A stretch of 64,000 bases of DNA from Mucilaginibacter sp. PPCGB 2223 (GTDB lineage: Bacteria > Bacteroidota > Bacteroidia > Sphingobacteriales > Sphingobacteriaceae): NCBI RefSeq assembly GCF_001705515.1, contig NZ_MDJS01000003.1, positions 620,001 to 684,000 of the forward strand, read 5' to 3'. Of the stretch, positions 17,267 to 25,446 are shown piece after piece. Position 1 is the stretch's first letter. Each line of letters opens with the position of its first letter. Below the pieces are notes generated by a model. That model searched no databases, was not told where the DNA came from, and was given only the letters and a program-made list of their open reading frames with translations. Both the position numbers and the translations under genes were made by a program.

Positions 17267-17288
17267 ACCGATGTTTATCTGTAAAATT

Positions 17289-17315
17289 GCTCCCAAAGGT
17301 TTTGGGGGCTTTTTT
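17289..17315 (+). terminator. Orphan plus-strand terminator upstream of the ICL-family gene
   Basis: GCTCCCAAA pairs with TTTGGGGGC (one T-G pair) around GGT, followed by six T. The gene to the left runs on the other strand, so this either ends a short unannotated RNA or works as an attenuator in the leader of 17355-18203. Confidence 0.7.
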
Positions 17316-17354
17316 GTTTATTTCCTTAATTTAGCCCTAAAAACCTCTAACCTT

Positions 17355-18203
17355 ATGACTACACCGACAAAACCTTTTTTACTGGCAAAAGCCGAAGCTT
17401 TCAGGGTTTTGCACCGGCAGCCCGGTATTTTTGTGATCCCCAATCCCTGGGATGCGGGCTCTGCAAAAGTGCTTCAGAGTTTTGGTTTTAAGGCATTGAC
17501 CACTACCAGCGCAGGCCTGGCTTATGCCCTGGGTAAACCCGATGGTTATGCTTCGATCACCCGCGACGAAACTTTACAAAATGCCGGAAGTATTGCCGAC
17601 GCGGTTGATTTGCCTGTGGCTGCCGACCTGGAGAATGGTTTTGGCGATGAACCGGAAGCTTGTGCCGAAACCATTTTGCTGGCGGCCAAAACAGGGCTTT
17701 GTGGTGGCTCGATCGAAGACAACACGGGTAATATTAATGATCATATTTATCCATTCGACCAGGCTGTTGAACGGGTGAAAGCAGCGGTAACTGCAGCGCG
17801 CAGTTTGCCGTTCCCGTTTACCTTGACAGCGCGGGCCGAGAACCTGATCTACGGCAGGCCCGATCTGAAAGATACCATTAACCGCCTTGTAGCTTTCGCC
17901 GATGCCGGTGCCGATGTGCTTTTTGCGCCGGGCTTAAGAACCCCGCAGGATATAGCAATTGCGGTTAAAGCGGTAGCGCCAAAGCCGCTAAGCGTGGTAA
18001 TGGGTTTTACCGGCGGCAATTTTTCGCTGAATATGCTGGAAGACCTGGGCGTGAAACGGGTGAGCTTGGGTTCGGCGTTTATACGTGCGGCTTACGGCGG
18101 TTTTTACAGGGCTGTTGAAGAGGTGGCACAAAACGGCACGTTCAATTTTGCCGATGATGCCAAACCTTATGCCGATATTAATAAACTATTTGCCGGTCAG
18201 TAA
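17355..18203 (+). CDS. Isocitrate lyase/PEP mutase family protein
   Basis: The 282-residue protein starts at the ATG at 17355; the longer frame upstream runs through a terminator hairpin and is rejected. Its alpha/beta barrel signatures are NPWDAGSAKVL (about residues 30-40), the acidic Mg2+-binding region ADLENGFGDEPE (about 92-103) and GGSIEDN. The catalytic KKCGH of true isocitrate lyases is absent, as in the oxaloacetate hydrolase, PEP mutase and methylisocitrate-lyase-like branch. The actual substrate, probably a 2-oxo or phosphonate-type C-C/C-P compound, is unknown. The next gene begins three bases after its stop. Confidence 0.85.
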   Translation: MTTPTKPFLLAKAEAFRVLHRQPGIFVIPNPWDAGSAKVLQSFGFKALTTTSAGLAYALGKPDGYASITRDETLQNAGSIADAVDLPVAADLENGFGDEPEACAETILLAAKTGLCGGSIEDNTGNINDHIYPFDQAVERVKAAVTAARSLPFPFTLTARAENLIYGRPDLKDTINRLVAFADAGADVLFAPGLRTPQDIAIAVKAVAPKPLSVVMGFTGGNFSLNMLEDLGVKRVSLGSAFIRAAYGGFYRAVEEVAQNGTFNFADDAKPYADINKLFAGQ

Positions 18204-18205
18204 TC

Positions 18206-18847
18206 ATGCTGCAGAACCGTGTAAACCCGTTTGGGGATATCATTAAAACACCTGCGCGCGGCGCATGGCTGGGTAACCGCGGCGTGATCCATAATGAAAA
18301 TAAGGAAATTGCACGCCCTTTCAGGCTGAAAGCCTGGATAATCTGCATGCTGGAGTTTCGCGGACGCCACCGTGAGGTGATGATGCCTGATCGCTGGACC
18401 GAACTCTTCTTCGTTGATGAGGCGACAGCTTTTTCAGCCGGGCACCGGCCATGTTTTCAATGCCGTTATGCTGATCATCAGCGCTTTAAAGCGGCCTGGC
18501 TGGCCGGTAACCCTGCGTATGGTTTTGATGAAAAAACATCCATCCATCAAATCGACGATATTATCCATCGCGAAAGGATAGGGAAAAATAAATCGAAAAT
18601 AACCTATATGGATGATGTGACCACATTACCCGATGGCGCTTTTGTTTTGGTTAACGAACAACCTTATCTTGTTGCGAATGGCGGCCTGTATTTGTGGACA
18701 CCTTTCGGCTACGAGGATAAAATAGCTTTCCCGGCCAATAGCATGTTAGAAGTTTTAACACCTCGATCGATAGTCAATACATTCAGCGCGGGTTATCTGC
18801 CACAGATGGGAACTATGACCGTAAAACAGGACACTTCTCCGGAGTAA
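18206..18847 (+). CDS. Conserved protein of unknown function with an HRPCxxC motif
   Basis: A 213-residue soluble protein. Visible features are RGAWLGNRGVIH (about residues 18-29), FRGRHREVM, and a possible metal- or nucleic-acid-binding GHRPCFQCR with C83 and C86, a pattern reminiscent of Ada-type zinc sites. I do not assign a function. It follows the ICL-family gene by two bases and is probably co-transcribed. The last codons and the stop lie inside the first unit of a hairpin repeat array (18833-18985), so the C-terminus DTSPE may derive from the repeat. Confidence 0.7.
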   Translation: MLQNRVNPFGDIIKTPARGAWLGNRGVIHNENKEIARPFRLKAWIICMLEFRGRHREVMMPDRWTELFFVDEATAFSAGHRPCFQCRYADHQRFKAAWLAGNPAYGFDEKTSIHQIDDIIHRERIGKNKSKITYMDDVTTLPDGAFVLVNEQPYLVANGGLYLWTPFGYEDKIAFPANSMLEVLTPRSIVNTFSAGYLPQMGTMTVKQDTSPE

Positions 18848-18985
18848 AGTCAATTTCTGGATAATTTCTAATAAACAGGATACTCCTCCGGAGTTGAATA
18901 GACGAGTTAAGTCCCGGTGGGACTACCTGTTTATAGCATAGTAAACAAAAAGCGCGCTGCTCCTCCGGAGCAGCCTTACGTTTAT
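18833..18985. repeat. Array of four hairpin units with GTTTAT arms (REP-like)
   Basis: Four short stem-loops lie in 150 bases: ACTTC-TCC-GGAGT (18833-18845, one T-G pair), ACTCC-TCC-GGAGT (18882-18894), GTCCC-GGT-GGGAC (18911-18923) and GCTGCTCC-TCC-GGAGCAGC (18956-18974). They are bordered by ATAAACAGG (18871-18879), CCTGTTTAT (18926-18934) and CGTTTAT (18979-18985). Stem bases vary but pairing is kept. The array fills the gap between 18847 and 19010. Confidence 0.75.
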
Positions 18986-19009
18986 ATTATCTTTGATAAA
19001 ACAACCACT

Positions 19010-19684
19010 ATGATCAGCGCCTCAGGCTTTCGTTTTTTAAAAAATCTCAAACAAAATAATAACCGCGAATGGTTCGCGGCGCATAAGGATGAGTTCGACG
19101 CCGAACTGGTTAACATCGAAAAGTTTGCCGATGCTTTATTAAAAAAGCTTAATGTGCACGATGTGATCGAAACGCCATCGGGCAAAAAAAGCCTGTTCCG
19201 CATTTACCGCGATACACGTTTCTCGAAAGATAAGACACCTTACAAAGCACATTGGAGCGGTAAGTTTCAACGGGCAGGCAAACACCGGCGTGGCGGTTAT
19301 TATTTTCACCTGGAGCCGGGCAACAGTTTTGCGGCCGGTGGTTTTTTTGGCCCGAATGCCGGCGATCTGAAACTGATCCGCAACGATATCGCTTTCGATC
19401 CTTCGCCGCTGCGCGCTATTTTAAACAGCAAGCCCTTTATCGATACGTTTGGCGAACTGCGCGGCGAACAATTAAAAACCACGCCTAAAGGCTTCCCGGC
19501 CGATCATGAGGCGGTCGGCTTGTTGCGGTACAAGCAGTTTTTACTGATACGCCATTTTACCGACGAAGAAGTTTTATCACCAGGCTTCCTGGCTGCCGCC
19601 GATGAGGCATTCAGAAATATGAGGCCGTTTTTCGACCATATGAGCGAGGTGCTGACCGCCGACGGGAACGGTATTGCACTGTGA
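19010..19684 (+). CDS. DUF2461 family protein
   Basis: The 224-residue product starts at the ATG at 19010; the upstream in-frame extension is made of repeat DNA and is rejected. Its features are FLKNLKQNNNREWFAAHKDE at residues 9-28, then FRIYRDTRFSKDKTPYKAHW and an FHLEPGNSFAAGGFFGPN segment. These blocks define DUF2461 (TIGR02453), a conserved soluble family with no known activity. It is not overlapped by neighbours; the LD-carboxypeptidase gene begins 30 bases later. Confidence 0.92.
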   Translation: MISASGFRFLKNLKQNNNREWFAAHKDEFDAELVNIEKFADALLKKLNVHDVIETPSGKKSLFRIYRDTRFSKDKTPYKAHWSGKFQRAGKHRRGGYYFHLEPGNSFAAGGFFGPNAGDLKLIRNDIAFDPSPLRAILNSKPFIDTFGELRGEQLKTTPKGFPADHEAVGLLRYKQFLLIRHFTDEEVLSPGFLAAADEAFRNMRPFFDHMSEVLTADGNGIAL

Positions 19685-19714
19685 TGGCATTATTTGTTAT
19701 CTTGCCCGGGTACT

Positions 19715-20737
19715 ATGGATCGCAAACACTTCATCTCCTCGTTAATAACTGCCGGGGCAGCTATCTCGGCCACGCCGGCATGGGCTGCTTCAGATAGCCC
19801 TGTTCCGCGCACACGAAAAACTCCGCCATACCTGCAACCCGGCGATACCATCGGTATTACCAGTCCGGCGGGGTATATCAGCCTGACCGAAGTGCAAACA
19901 GCTGCGCAGCTGATGGAGAGCTGGGGTTTTAAGGTACTGATAGGGCCAACCATCGGTAAAAAAGACTATACCTATGGGGGTACCGATGATGAGCGCGCTG
20001 TCGATCTGCAGCAGATGCTGGATAACCCGGATATCAAGGCCATCATGTGCGCCAGGGGAGGTTACGGATTGGTGCGGATCATCGACAGGATTAACTTCAA
20101 AAAATTTAAAAAGCATCCCAAATGGGTCATCGGCTTCAGCGATATCACGGTATTGCATTGCCATATTAACCGGCATTACGGTATTGCAACCCTGCACTCC
20201 AAAATGTGCAACAGCTTCCCCGATGACTGGTCGAAAGCCGAGCCTATACAGGTAGCCACCATTTTATCTATTAAACAGGCGCTGCTTGGTGAAGAGATGA
20301 ACTACCAGTCGCCGGCCTCTGCCCTGAACCGCGCAGGCAAAGCCGAAGGCGTATTGGTTGGCGGCAACCTGAGTATGATTGCCACGCTGTCGGGCACGCA
20401 ATCCGACCTCGAAACCAAGGGCAAAATACTTTTTGTAGAAGATACCGGTGAGTACCTGTATAACATCGACCGCATGTTCTGGAACCTTAAGCGCTCGGGC
20501 AAGCTCGATAAACTGGCGGGACTGATCGTGGGTGGTTTTAAGATCAAACCCGATGAGCCCGGCGAAGAGTTCGGCAAAACCGTACCCGAAATTGTGATGG
20601 AAAAAGTGCAGGAGTACGGTTACCCGGTTTGTTTCGATTTCCCGGTAGGGCACCAGCGGGCCAATTTCGCCTTTAAATGCGGAGTTAAACACCGGTTGGA
20701 GGTTAGCGTGGATGGCAGTACGTTAACGGCTGTCTGA
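19715..20737 (+). CDS. ldcA: Muramoyltetrapeptide LD-carboxypeptidase (S66 family)
   Basis: This serine peptidase removes the terminal D-alanine from murein tetrapeptides during cell-wall recycling. The 340-residue product has a predicted signal peptide (MDRKHFISSLITAGAAISAT, about 25 residues), so it may act in the periplasm, unlike cytoplasmic E. coli LdcA. Family marks are ARGGYGLVRI (about 113-122), the nucleophile Ser142 in GFSDIT, a catalytic glutamate in FVEDTGEYLYNID (about 245) and the histidine in FPVGHQ near the C-terminus. The start is the ATG at 19715, seven codons inside the longer frame. Confidence 0.9.
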   Translation: MDRKHFISSLITAGAAISATPAWAASDSPVPRTRKTPPYLQPGDTIGITSPAGYISLTEVQTAAQLMESWGFKVLIGPTIGKKDYTYGGTDDERAVDLQQMLDNPDIKAIMCARGGYGLVRIIDRINFKKFKKHPKWVIGFSDITVLHCHINRHYGIATLHSKMCNSFPDDWSKAEPIQVATILSIKQALLGEEMNYQSPASALNRAGKAEGVLVGGNLSMIATLSGTQSDLETKGKILFVEDTGEYLYNIDRMFWNLKRSGKLDKLAGLIVGGFKIKPDEPGEEFGKTVPEIVMEKVQEYGYPVCFDFPVGHQRANFAFKCGVKHRLEVSVDGSTLTAV

Positions 20738-20826
20738 TCCGGGCCTGTTTTTATATTGCAATAAAACAATGTATCATTGGGGCAAATTAACCTGGCTGTT
20801 TCGTATTGCAAATTAAACTATTGAAT

Positions 20827-22005
20827 ATGAAGCGTATTTTACCCGCCATTGTTATTGCCCAATTTTTTTGTACATCGTTATGGTTTGCGGGCAACGCCAT
20901 CATAGCCGACCTGGTGAAGCAATTGCATATTGATGCCGCTTACCTGGCTTATCTGACCAGTGCGGTGCAGGCAGGTTTTATTACCGGTACCTTAATTTTC
21001 GCTATCCTGAGCATCGCCGACAGGTTTTCGCCCTCAAAGGTTTTTTTTGTTTGTGCGATCGTAGCTGCCGTCATCAACATGCCTGTCAGCTCGGATGGTA
21101 TTCATGTGTCCGGATTATTGTTATGTCGTTTCTTAACCGGGTTTTTCCTTGCGGGAATTTATCCCGTAGGGATGAAGATAGCCGCCGACCATTACGAACA
21201 TGGCCTGGGTAAATCTCTTGGTTTTTTGGTTGGTGCGCTGGTGCTTGGTACGTCCTTCCCCCATTTTTTAAAAAGCATCATGACCGGCCTTCCCTGGCGG
21301 TACGTGATCTATGCAACATCAGTACTTTCGGTGTTGGGTGGAGTGGCCATGCTGTTGCTCGTCCCCGACGGGCCATACCGCAAAGCGGGTCAAAAACCCA
21401 AACTCAACTCGTTTTTAAAAAGCTTCCGCAACAGCGGGTTCCGGGCGGCAGCGTTAGGCTATTTTGGCCACATGTGGGAACTGTACGCCTTTTGGGTATT
21501 TGTACCGGTTATTTTAACCACGTACAATCGTCATTACCCTGCGGCACAACTTAAAGTATCGTTGCTTTCGTTCCTCATTATTTTAGCGGGCAGTTTTGCC
21601 TGTGTTTTCAGCGGTCTGATCTCACATCGTTTCGGGGCAAAAAAGGTAGCTTCAATAGCATTGTCGGTATCCTGTCTATGTTGTATGCTGTCGCCGCTGG
21701 TATTATTTAACGAGTCGGCCACCGTGCTGCTGATCTTTTTATTTGTGTGGAGTGCGGCCGTCATCGCCGATTCGCCTTTATTCTCAACGCTCATAGCACA
21801 AAGCGCCCCGCCTGCAACCAAAGGAACATCACTCACTATTGTCAATTGCGTGGGTTTTGGGATTACCATCGTCAGCATTCAATTGATTACAGCGTTGCGC
21901 ACCGACATGAATGCACAATACATTTACATGCTGCTTGCTACCGGGCCGGTGTTAGGGCTGATGGCCTTGGCCAGAAATAGCAGGCCGGCTACAAAAATCT
22001 CATAA
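20827..22005 (+). CDS. MFS transporter
   Basis: The 392-residue protein has about 12 hydrophobic segments and the layout of the major facilitator superfamily: a first helix after MKRILPAIVIAQFFCTSLWF, a central charged loop (about residues 185-200) and a second six-helix half. It most resembles the nitrate/cyanate-type or general drug-like MFS groups, but substrate cannot be read from the sequence. The start is the ATG at 20827. Its stop overlaps by six bases with the convergent TPR gene, leaving no room for a separate terminator. Confidence 0.88.
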   Translation: MKRILPAIVIAQFFCTSLWFAGNAIIADLVKQLHIDAAYLAYLTSAVQAGFITGTLIFAILSIADRFSPSKVFFVCAIVAAVINMPVSSDGIHVSGLLLCRFLTGFFLAGIYPVGMKIAADHYEHGLGKSLGFLVGALVLGTSFPHFLKSIMTGLPWRYVIYATSVLSVLGGVAMLLLVPDGPYRKAGQKPKLNSFLKSFRNSGFRAAALGYFGHMWELYAFWVFVPVILTTYNRHYPAAQLKVSLLSFLIILAGSFACVFSGLISHRFGAKKVASIALSVSCLCCMLSPLVLFNESATVLLIFLFVWSAAVIADSPLFSTLIAQSAPPATKGTSLTIVNCVGFGITIVSIQLITALRTDMNAQYIYMLLATGPVLGLMALARNSRPATKIS

Positions 22006-23025
22006 GCCTCTTTCGGTAGTTTTTATCCAATCATTGAGCGCAGTTACCTGTTGCTGGTTTTGAGCAGTCCAGGCGGCAGTTGTTTTATCAGTAGCTAAGA
22101 CGACAGTGCGGGTAAAGGCAGGCATATTAGTGCTTTGGGCAAGTTTATAAAAGTAGCCGGCGAAAAAATCATCGAAAAAACTTTTGTCGGTTTTCTTTTC
22201 GGATAGCTGGCCGATTAATGTAAAAATATTCTTCAGCTCATATTCTAACAGATCGGCGCCGGTAAGCTTTTTGGCTTGCGCCGATTTAACCGTTAACGAT
22301 ATCCCCAGGTTAAGGGCATTGATCTCTTTGTCCTGCTGCGGCGAAAGCGTTATGGCGGTATTGCCTTTGGCATCGGTTAATACCCCGCCCTGCATAATAT
22401 GCTGGATGTTGCCGTAAGTTTCAGCGGCCCGCGGCCCGGCGGGCTCCAGCATCAAAAAGCTGCAAAAGCCTAAAAGGGCATTCGCTCTTTTGTTTTGATG
22501 AAAGCAAACCAATGCATACAACCGCTGGCTGCTGGCATTTTTAGGATTGTGTTTGATGGCTTCGATAGCGCTGTTTTCGGCTTCGGTATATTGCCTGTTC
22601 CTGAAATAAGCCAGGCCAAGGTTATAATAGATCTGTGGATAAGCAGGATCGAGCTTAATGGCCTCGCCATAAGTTTCGATGGCTTTTTGCGATTGATTGG
22701 CATCATCGTAAATACTTGCCAGCAAACAATAAGCGGTTACACTTAATGATTTATTGTCGGACCTGACAGCCTTTTCGAGATGCGGGATAGCATCCTGCGG
22801 TTTTTTTGAGGCATACAGAGAAAAGGCAATCTCGTAGTTGGCATAACCGTTTTCGGGATCGGTTTTTAACACCTCGTTAAATTTATCGATGGCCTCGGCA
22901 TATTTACCCTGATTATGCAGGGTGATACCCTCTTTGATCAGATCGTTACTTTGCCCAATAGCTTGCAGGCAAATGCAGCACAAGGCAAACACGGTAAAAA
23001 ATAACCTGGCGATTACGGCTTTCAC
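22000..23025 (-). CDS. Secreted TPR-repeat protein
   Basis: The 341-residue protein has a GTG start at 23025 that opens a clear signal peptide (cleavage near LQAIGQ, about residue 25); no nearer ATG exists. It contains TPR units with the usual W/G-Y-A-P spacing, such as EGITLHNQGKYAEAIDKFNE, YANYEIAFSLYASKKPQDAI and QIYYNLGLAYFRNRQYTEAE. The C-terminal ~150 residues are not TPR and end with a helical segment. It is probably a periplasmic scaffold; partner unknown. It overlaps the MFS stop on the opposite strand. Confidence 0.85.
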   Translation of the reverse strand: MKAVIARLFFTVFALCCICLQAIGQSNDLIKEGITLHNQGKYAEAIDKFNEVLKTDPENGYANYEIAFSLYASKKPQDAIPHLEKAVRSDNKSLSVTAYCLLASIYDDANQSQKAIETYGEAIKLDPAYPQIYYNLGLAYFRNRQYTEAENSAIEAIKHNPKNASSQRLYALVCFHQNKRANALLGFCSFLMLEPAGPRAAETYGNIQHIMQGGVLTDAKGNTAITLSPQQDKEINALNLGISLTVKSAQAKKLTGADLLEYELKNIFTLIGQLSEKKTDKSFFDDFFAGYFYKLAQSTNMPAFTRTVVLATDKTTAAWTAQNQQQVTALNDWIKTTERGL

Positions 23026-23061
23026 GCTTTAAAGCTACAAATTAAAACAAAAAAAGGCAGG

Positions 23062-23394
23062 TCATTCGCCGGCGCCTCCGTCCAGAGGCCCGGCTTGGAA
23101 TATTACCTGGAAGAAATATACGATGATGCCCACCACAATGAGTATGATAATCAGGATAGGTGCATAAAGCATCATTCTGAGCCATTTTTCAAAAAGCGCG
23201 TTACGGACATCTTTAAAAATGGCCAAGGCTATGGCAATCCCTATTAATATAACCGGGAAGATAATTTTAAATGCGTTTATCCCCCCCGTATCATAATAGA
23301 TCAGCTTTGCGGGGAATAGTAAGAGAGCAAAGATGATTACAATAGCAGTTACTTTTTCGGGAGTGCTATGCCTGTCTAAACCGTTATTCTCCAA
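23062..23394 (-). CDS. Small membrane protein, unknown
   Basis: A 110-residue frame with three hydrophobic segments (about residues 15-32, 42-60, 74-95), a charged loop FKDVRNALFEKWLR, and a glycine-rich C-terminus PLDGGAGE. The only upstream start is a TTG at 23394; I see no ATG before residue 73, so the start is uncertain. It is upstream of and co-oriented with the TPR gene 22000-23025. No family recognised. Confidence 0.6.
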   Translation of the reverse strand: MENNGLDRHSTPEKVTAIVIIFALLLFPAKLIYYDTGGINAFKIIFPVILIGIAIALAIFKDVRNALFEKWLRMMLYAPILIIILIVVGIIVYFFQVIFQAGPLDGGAGE

Positions 23395-23567
23395 GGTGTG
23401 TATTGGCTATACTTTGTAACCGGTAAAATTTCAAATAATAAAAATTAGTTGCAAATTTTTTTAATATACGTTTATTGCATATAACCAGGATTTAAAAATT
23501 TAACGGAGTGACGACTAAAAACTAATCCTTTGAAATTAACGTTAAGATTATAACAACATTAAAATTG

Positions 23568-23597
23568 TTGAAAAGTAGCATACTATTTGTACCTTAG
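23568..23597 (+). promoter_or_regulatory. Probable promoter of the TPR gene 23653-25107
   Basis: TTG at 23568-23570, 19 bases, then TACCTTAG at 23590-23597 approximate the Bacteroidota -33/-7 pattern and lie 56 bases before the start codon. Confidence 0.45.
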
Positions 23598-23652
23598 TGG
23601 TATAATTGCCAAGCAAACCAGTATAAACCGGGCGTTAATTTATTCTCTGAGC

Positions 23653-25107
23653 ATGAAGCACTTGTTAAAACCGGTGTATATCTTCACTGTCCTTTTTGCA
23701 TTTTACATTTCGATGCTCAATGCCCAGAGTTTGCAATTAAGCCCCACCGAGGTGTATATCAACAGCGCTATCACCAAAGAAAACAGCGGAGACTATAAAG
23801 CCGCGATAGACGATTGCAATAAGGCGCTCAGCCGCGACTCACTTAGCGCTATGGCTTATGTGGTAAGGGGCAGGGCCTATCACGATCTGGATCTTGATAA
23901 GAAAGCTATGGCTGATTATAACAAGGCTATTGCCATTGCTCCGCGTAACCCTTCATTCTATCTCAATCGTGGCGATGCTTATAAAAAAATGAAGCTTTAC
24001 AACGAGGCCATCATCGATTATAATAAAGCCATTGCTTTAAAAGATAGTTACATTGCCGCCTATGTTAATCGCGCCAACGCCAAAAGCAGCCTGGAACTGT
24101 ATGGTGAAGCGATAGAAGATAATAACAAGGTGATTGAGTTGGATGGCAAAAACTTTATTGCCTACAATAACCGCGGTTACGAAAAGATGAAACTGGGTTA
24201 CTACACCGAAGCGATTGCCGATTTTGATCGATGTATCGAACTCAACCCTAACTACGAGAATGCTTACAACAACAAAGGCTCGGTATACTTATGGCAGGGA
24301 AATTATGCGGATGCTATAACTGAGTATTCGAGAGCGCTCAAATTCTCGCCAAAATCGTCAAAAGCATTTACTAACAGGGGTCTGGCCGAATTTAAGTCGG
24401 GTAGTTTTAATGATGCGGAGGTTGATTATGAAACAGCTATCGATCTTGATGAAAGCAATGCCTATGCGTATTTGAACTTAGGCGAACTTAAACTAAGCCT
24501 GCACGATTTTAAAGCCGCTATAAAAGCTATTAATAAAGCCATCGCGATCGATTCGACTGATGCACGGGCGTATAACAGTTTAGGCTTTGCATATTTTAAA
24601 TCGGCCGACTACAGACATGCAGTGTTGTATTATAACAGGGCGGTAACTAAAGGAGGAAGCATGTACAAGCCTTACTATCAATATAGCAACGAGGCCCTTT
24701 ATGCTTTAAAGCAGCATACCAAAGCCGATTGTAACGTATTGCAATGGATAAGCCCGGTTGAAGATGTAAATAAGCTGTATCATGGTGCCATCGAAGTAAA
24801 CAGGCAGCAATTGTTGGTGCGGGTAAAGGTGCTTTCGGCGCAGCCTGTCAACAAACAAAATATCAGGTTGATGATCAATAACCAAGCCGTTGCCGATATC
24901 GGCAAGGTTAATGTAGTTGCTACCCCCGACGCCCAACTCAATAATGCAACTGAAACCTATGAATACGAGTACAGGGCGCTTGTACAGGTCCCCATGGGCA
25001 AAAATACCATTAAGATAACCTATGGTAAAAAACATACACCCGAGTTAGCTGTGAATTGCCAGCTCCCGGTTAGCCAGGCGGCATTGAGCCCGGCTACCGT
25101 TAACTAA
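23653..25107 (+). CDS. Secreted TPR-repeat protein
   Basis: The 484-residue product begins at the ATG at 23653 with a signal peptide (to about residue 24, SMLNAQ). It carries roughly nine consecutive TPR units between residues 33 and 345, each with the DYNKAIAL/DFDRCIEL type of second helix. The C-terminal ~110 residues (from about 375) read as a beta-rich domain: QQLLVRVKVLSAQPVNKQNI and ALVQVPMGKNTIKITYG resemble an Ig-like or caspase-adjacent extracellular module. No enzyme domain is visible. It is likely a periplasmic or outer-membrane-associated scaffold and stands alone. Confidence 0.88.
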   Translation: MKHLLKPVYIFTVLFAFYISMLNAQSLQLSPTEVYINSAITKENSGDYKAAIDDCNKALSRDSLSAMAYVVRGRAYHDLDLDKKAMADYNKAIAIAPRNPSFYLNRGDAYKKMKLYNEAIIDYNKAIALKDSYIAAYVNRANAKSSLELYGEAIEDNNKVIELDGKNFIAYNNRGYEKMKLGYYTEAIADFDRCIELNPNYENAYNNKGSVYLWQGNYADAITEYSRALKFSPKSSKAFTNRGLAEFKSGSFNDAEVDYETAIDLDESNAYAYLNLGELKLSLHDFKAAIKAINKAIAIDSTDARAYNSLGFAYFKSADYRHAVLYYNRAVTKGGSMYKPYYQYSNEALYALKQHTKADCNVLQWISPVEDVNKLYHGAIEVNRQQLLVRVKVLSAQPVNKQNIRLMINNQAVADIGKVNVVATPDAQLNNATETYEYEYRALVQVPMGKNTIKITYGKKHTPELAVNCQLPVSQAALSPATVN

Positions 25108-25446
25108 TTGGCAGATTTGGATTTAAATTGAACAAAATCTACCACCATTGTTGGCATCAGATGCAGCAGCTTAAGCACCCACCCGGTCTACGAAAACACG
25201 AATCAAAAAACGGGAATAACCCGTCGGTATTTGAGGTGATAACTCAACCGACAGAGCTGACTTTCGATAAAAAACCGGGTCTTAAGTGAATTCATGGGCT
25301 ACTTTACACTATACAAATGCTTATATTAAACGTATATATCTCTTATCTCGAAAGCATTACTCGTCTCTGTCATCTGAATATCTAAAATATATTTAATTTA
25401 GTGTGGACAGGAGTAAAATAAATTCAGCATCGTCCTCACCGACAAA
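25108..25446. other. Intergenic region between convergent genes, with hairpins
   Basis: This 339-base gap contains a CGGG-AATAA-CCCG hairpin (25211-25223) and an imperfect inverted repeat GTCGGT...TTGAG / CTCAACCGAC (about 25225-25255). Neither has a T-tract. No gene is supported. Confidence 0.4.

Noticed and set aside
17271..17354. N-terminal extension of the ICL-family gene
   Set aside because: The extension would be read through an intrinsic terminator hairpin; the ATG at 17355 gives the normal family start.
25225..25255. GTCGGT / ACCGAC pair as a fourth LytTR site
   Set aside because: The halves are inverted rather than direct and lie between two convergent gene ends, not in a promoter.
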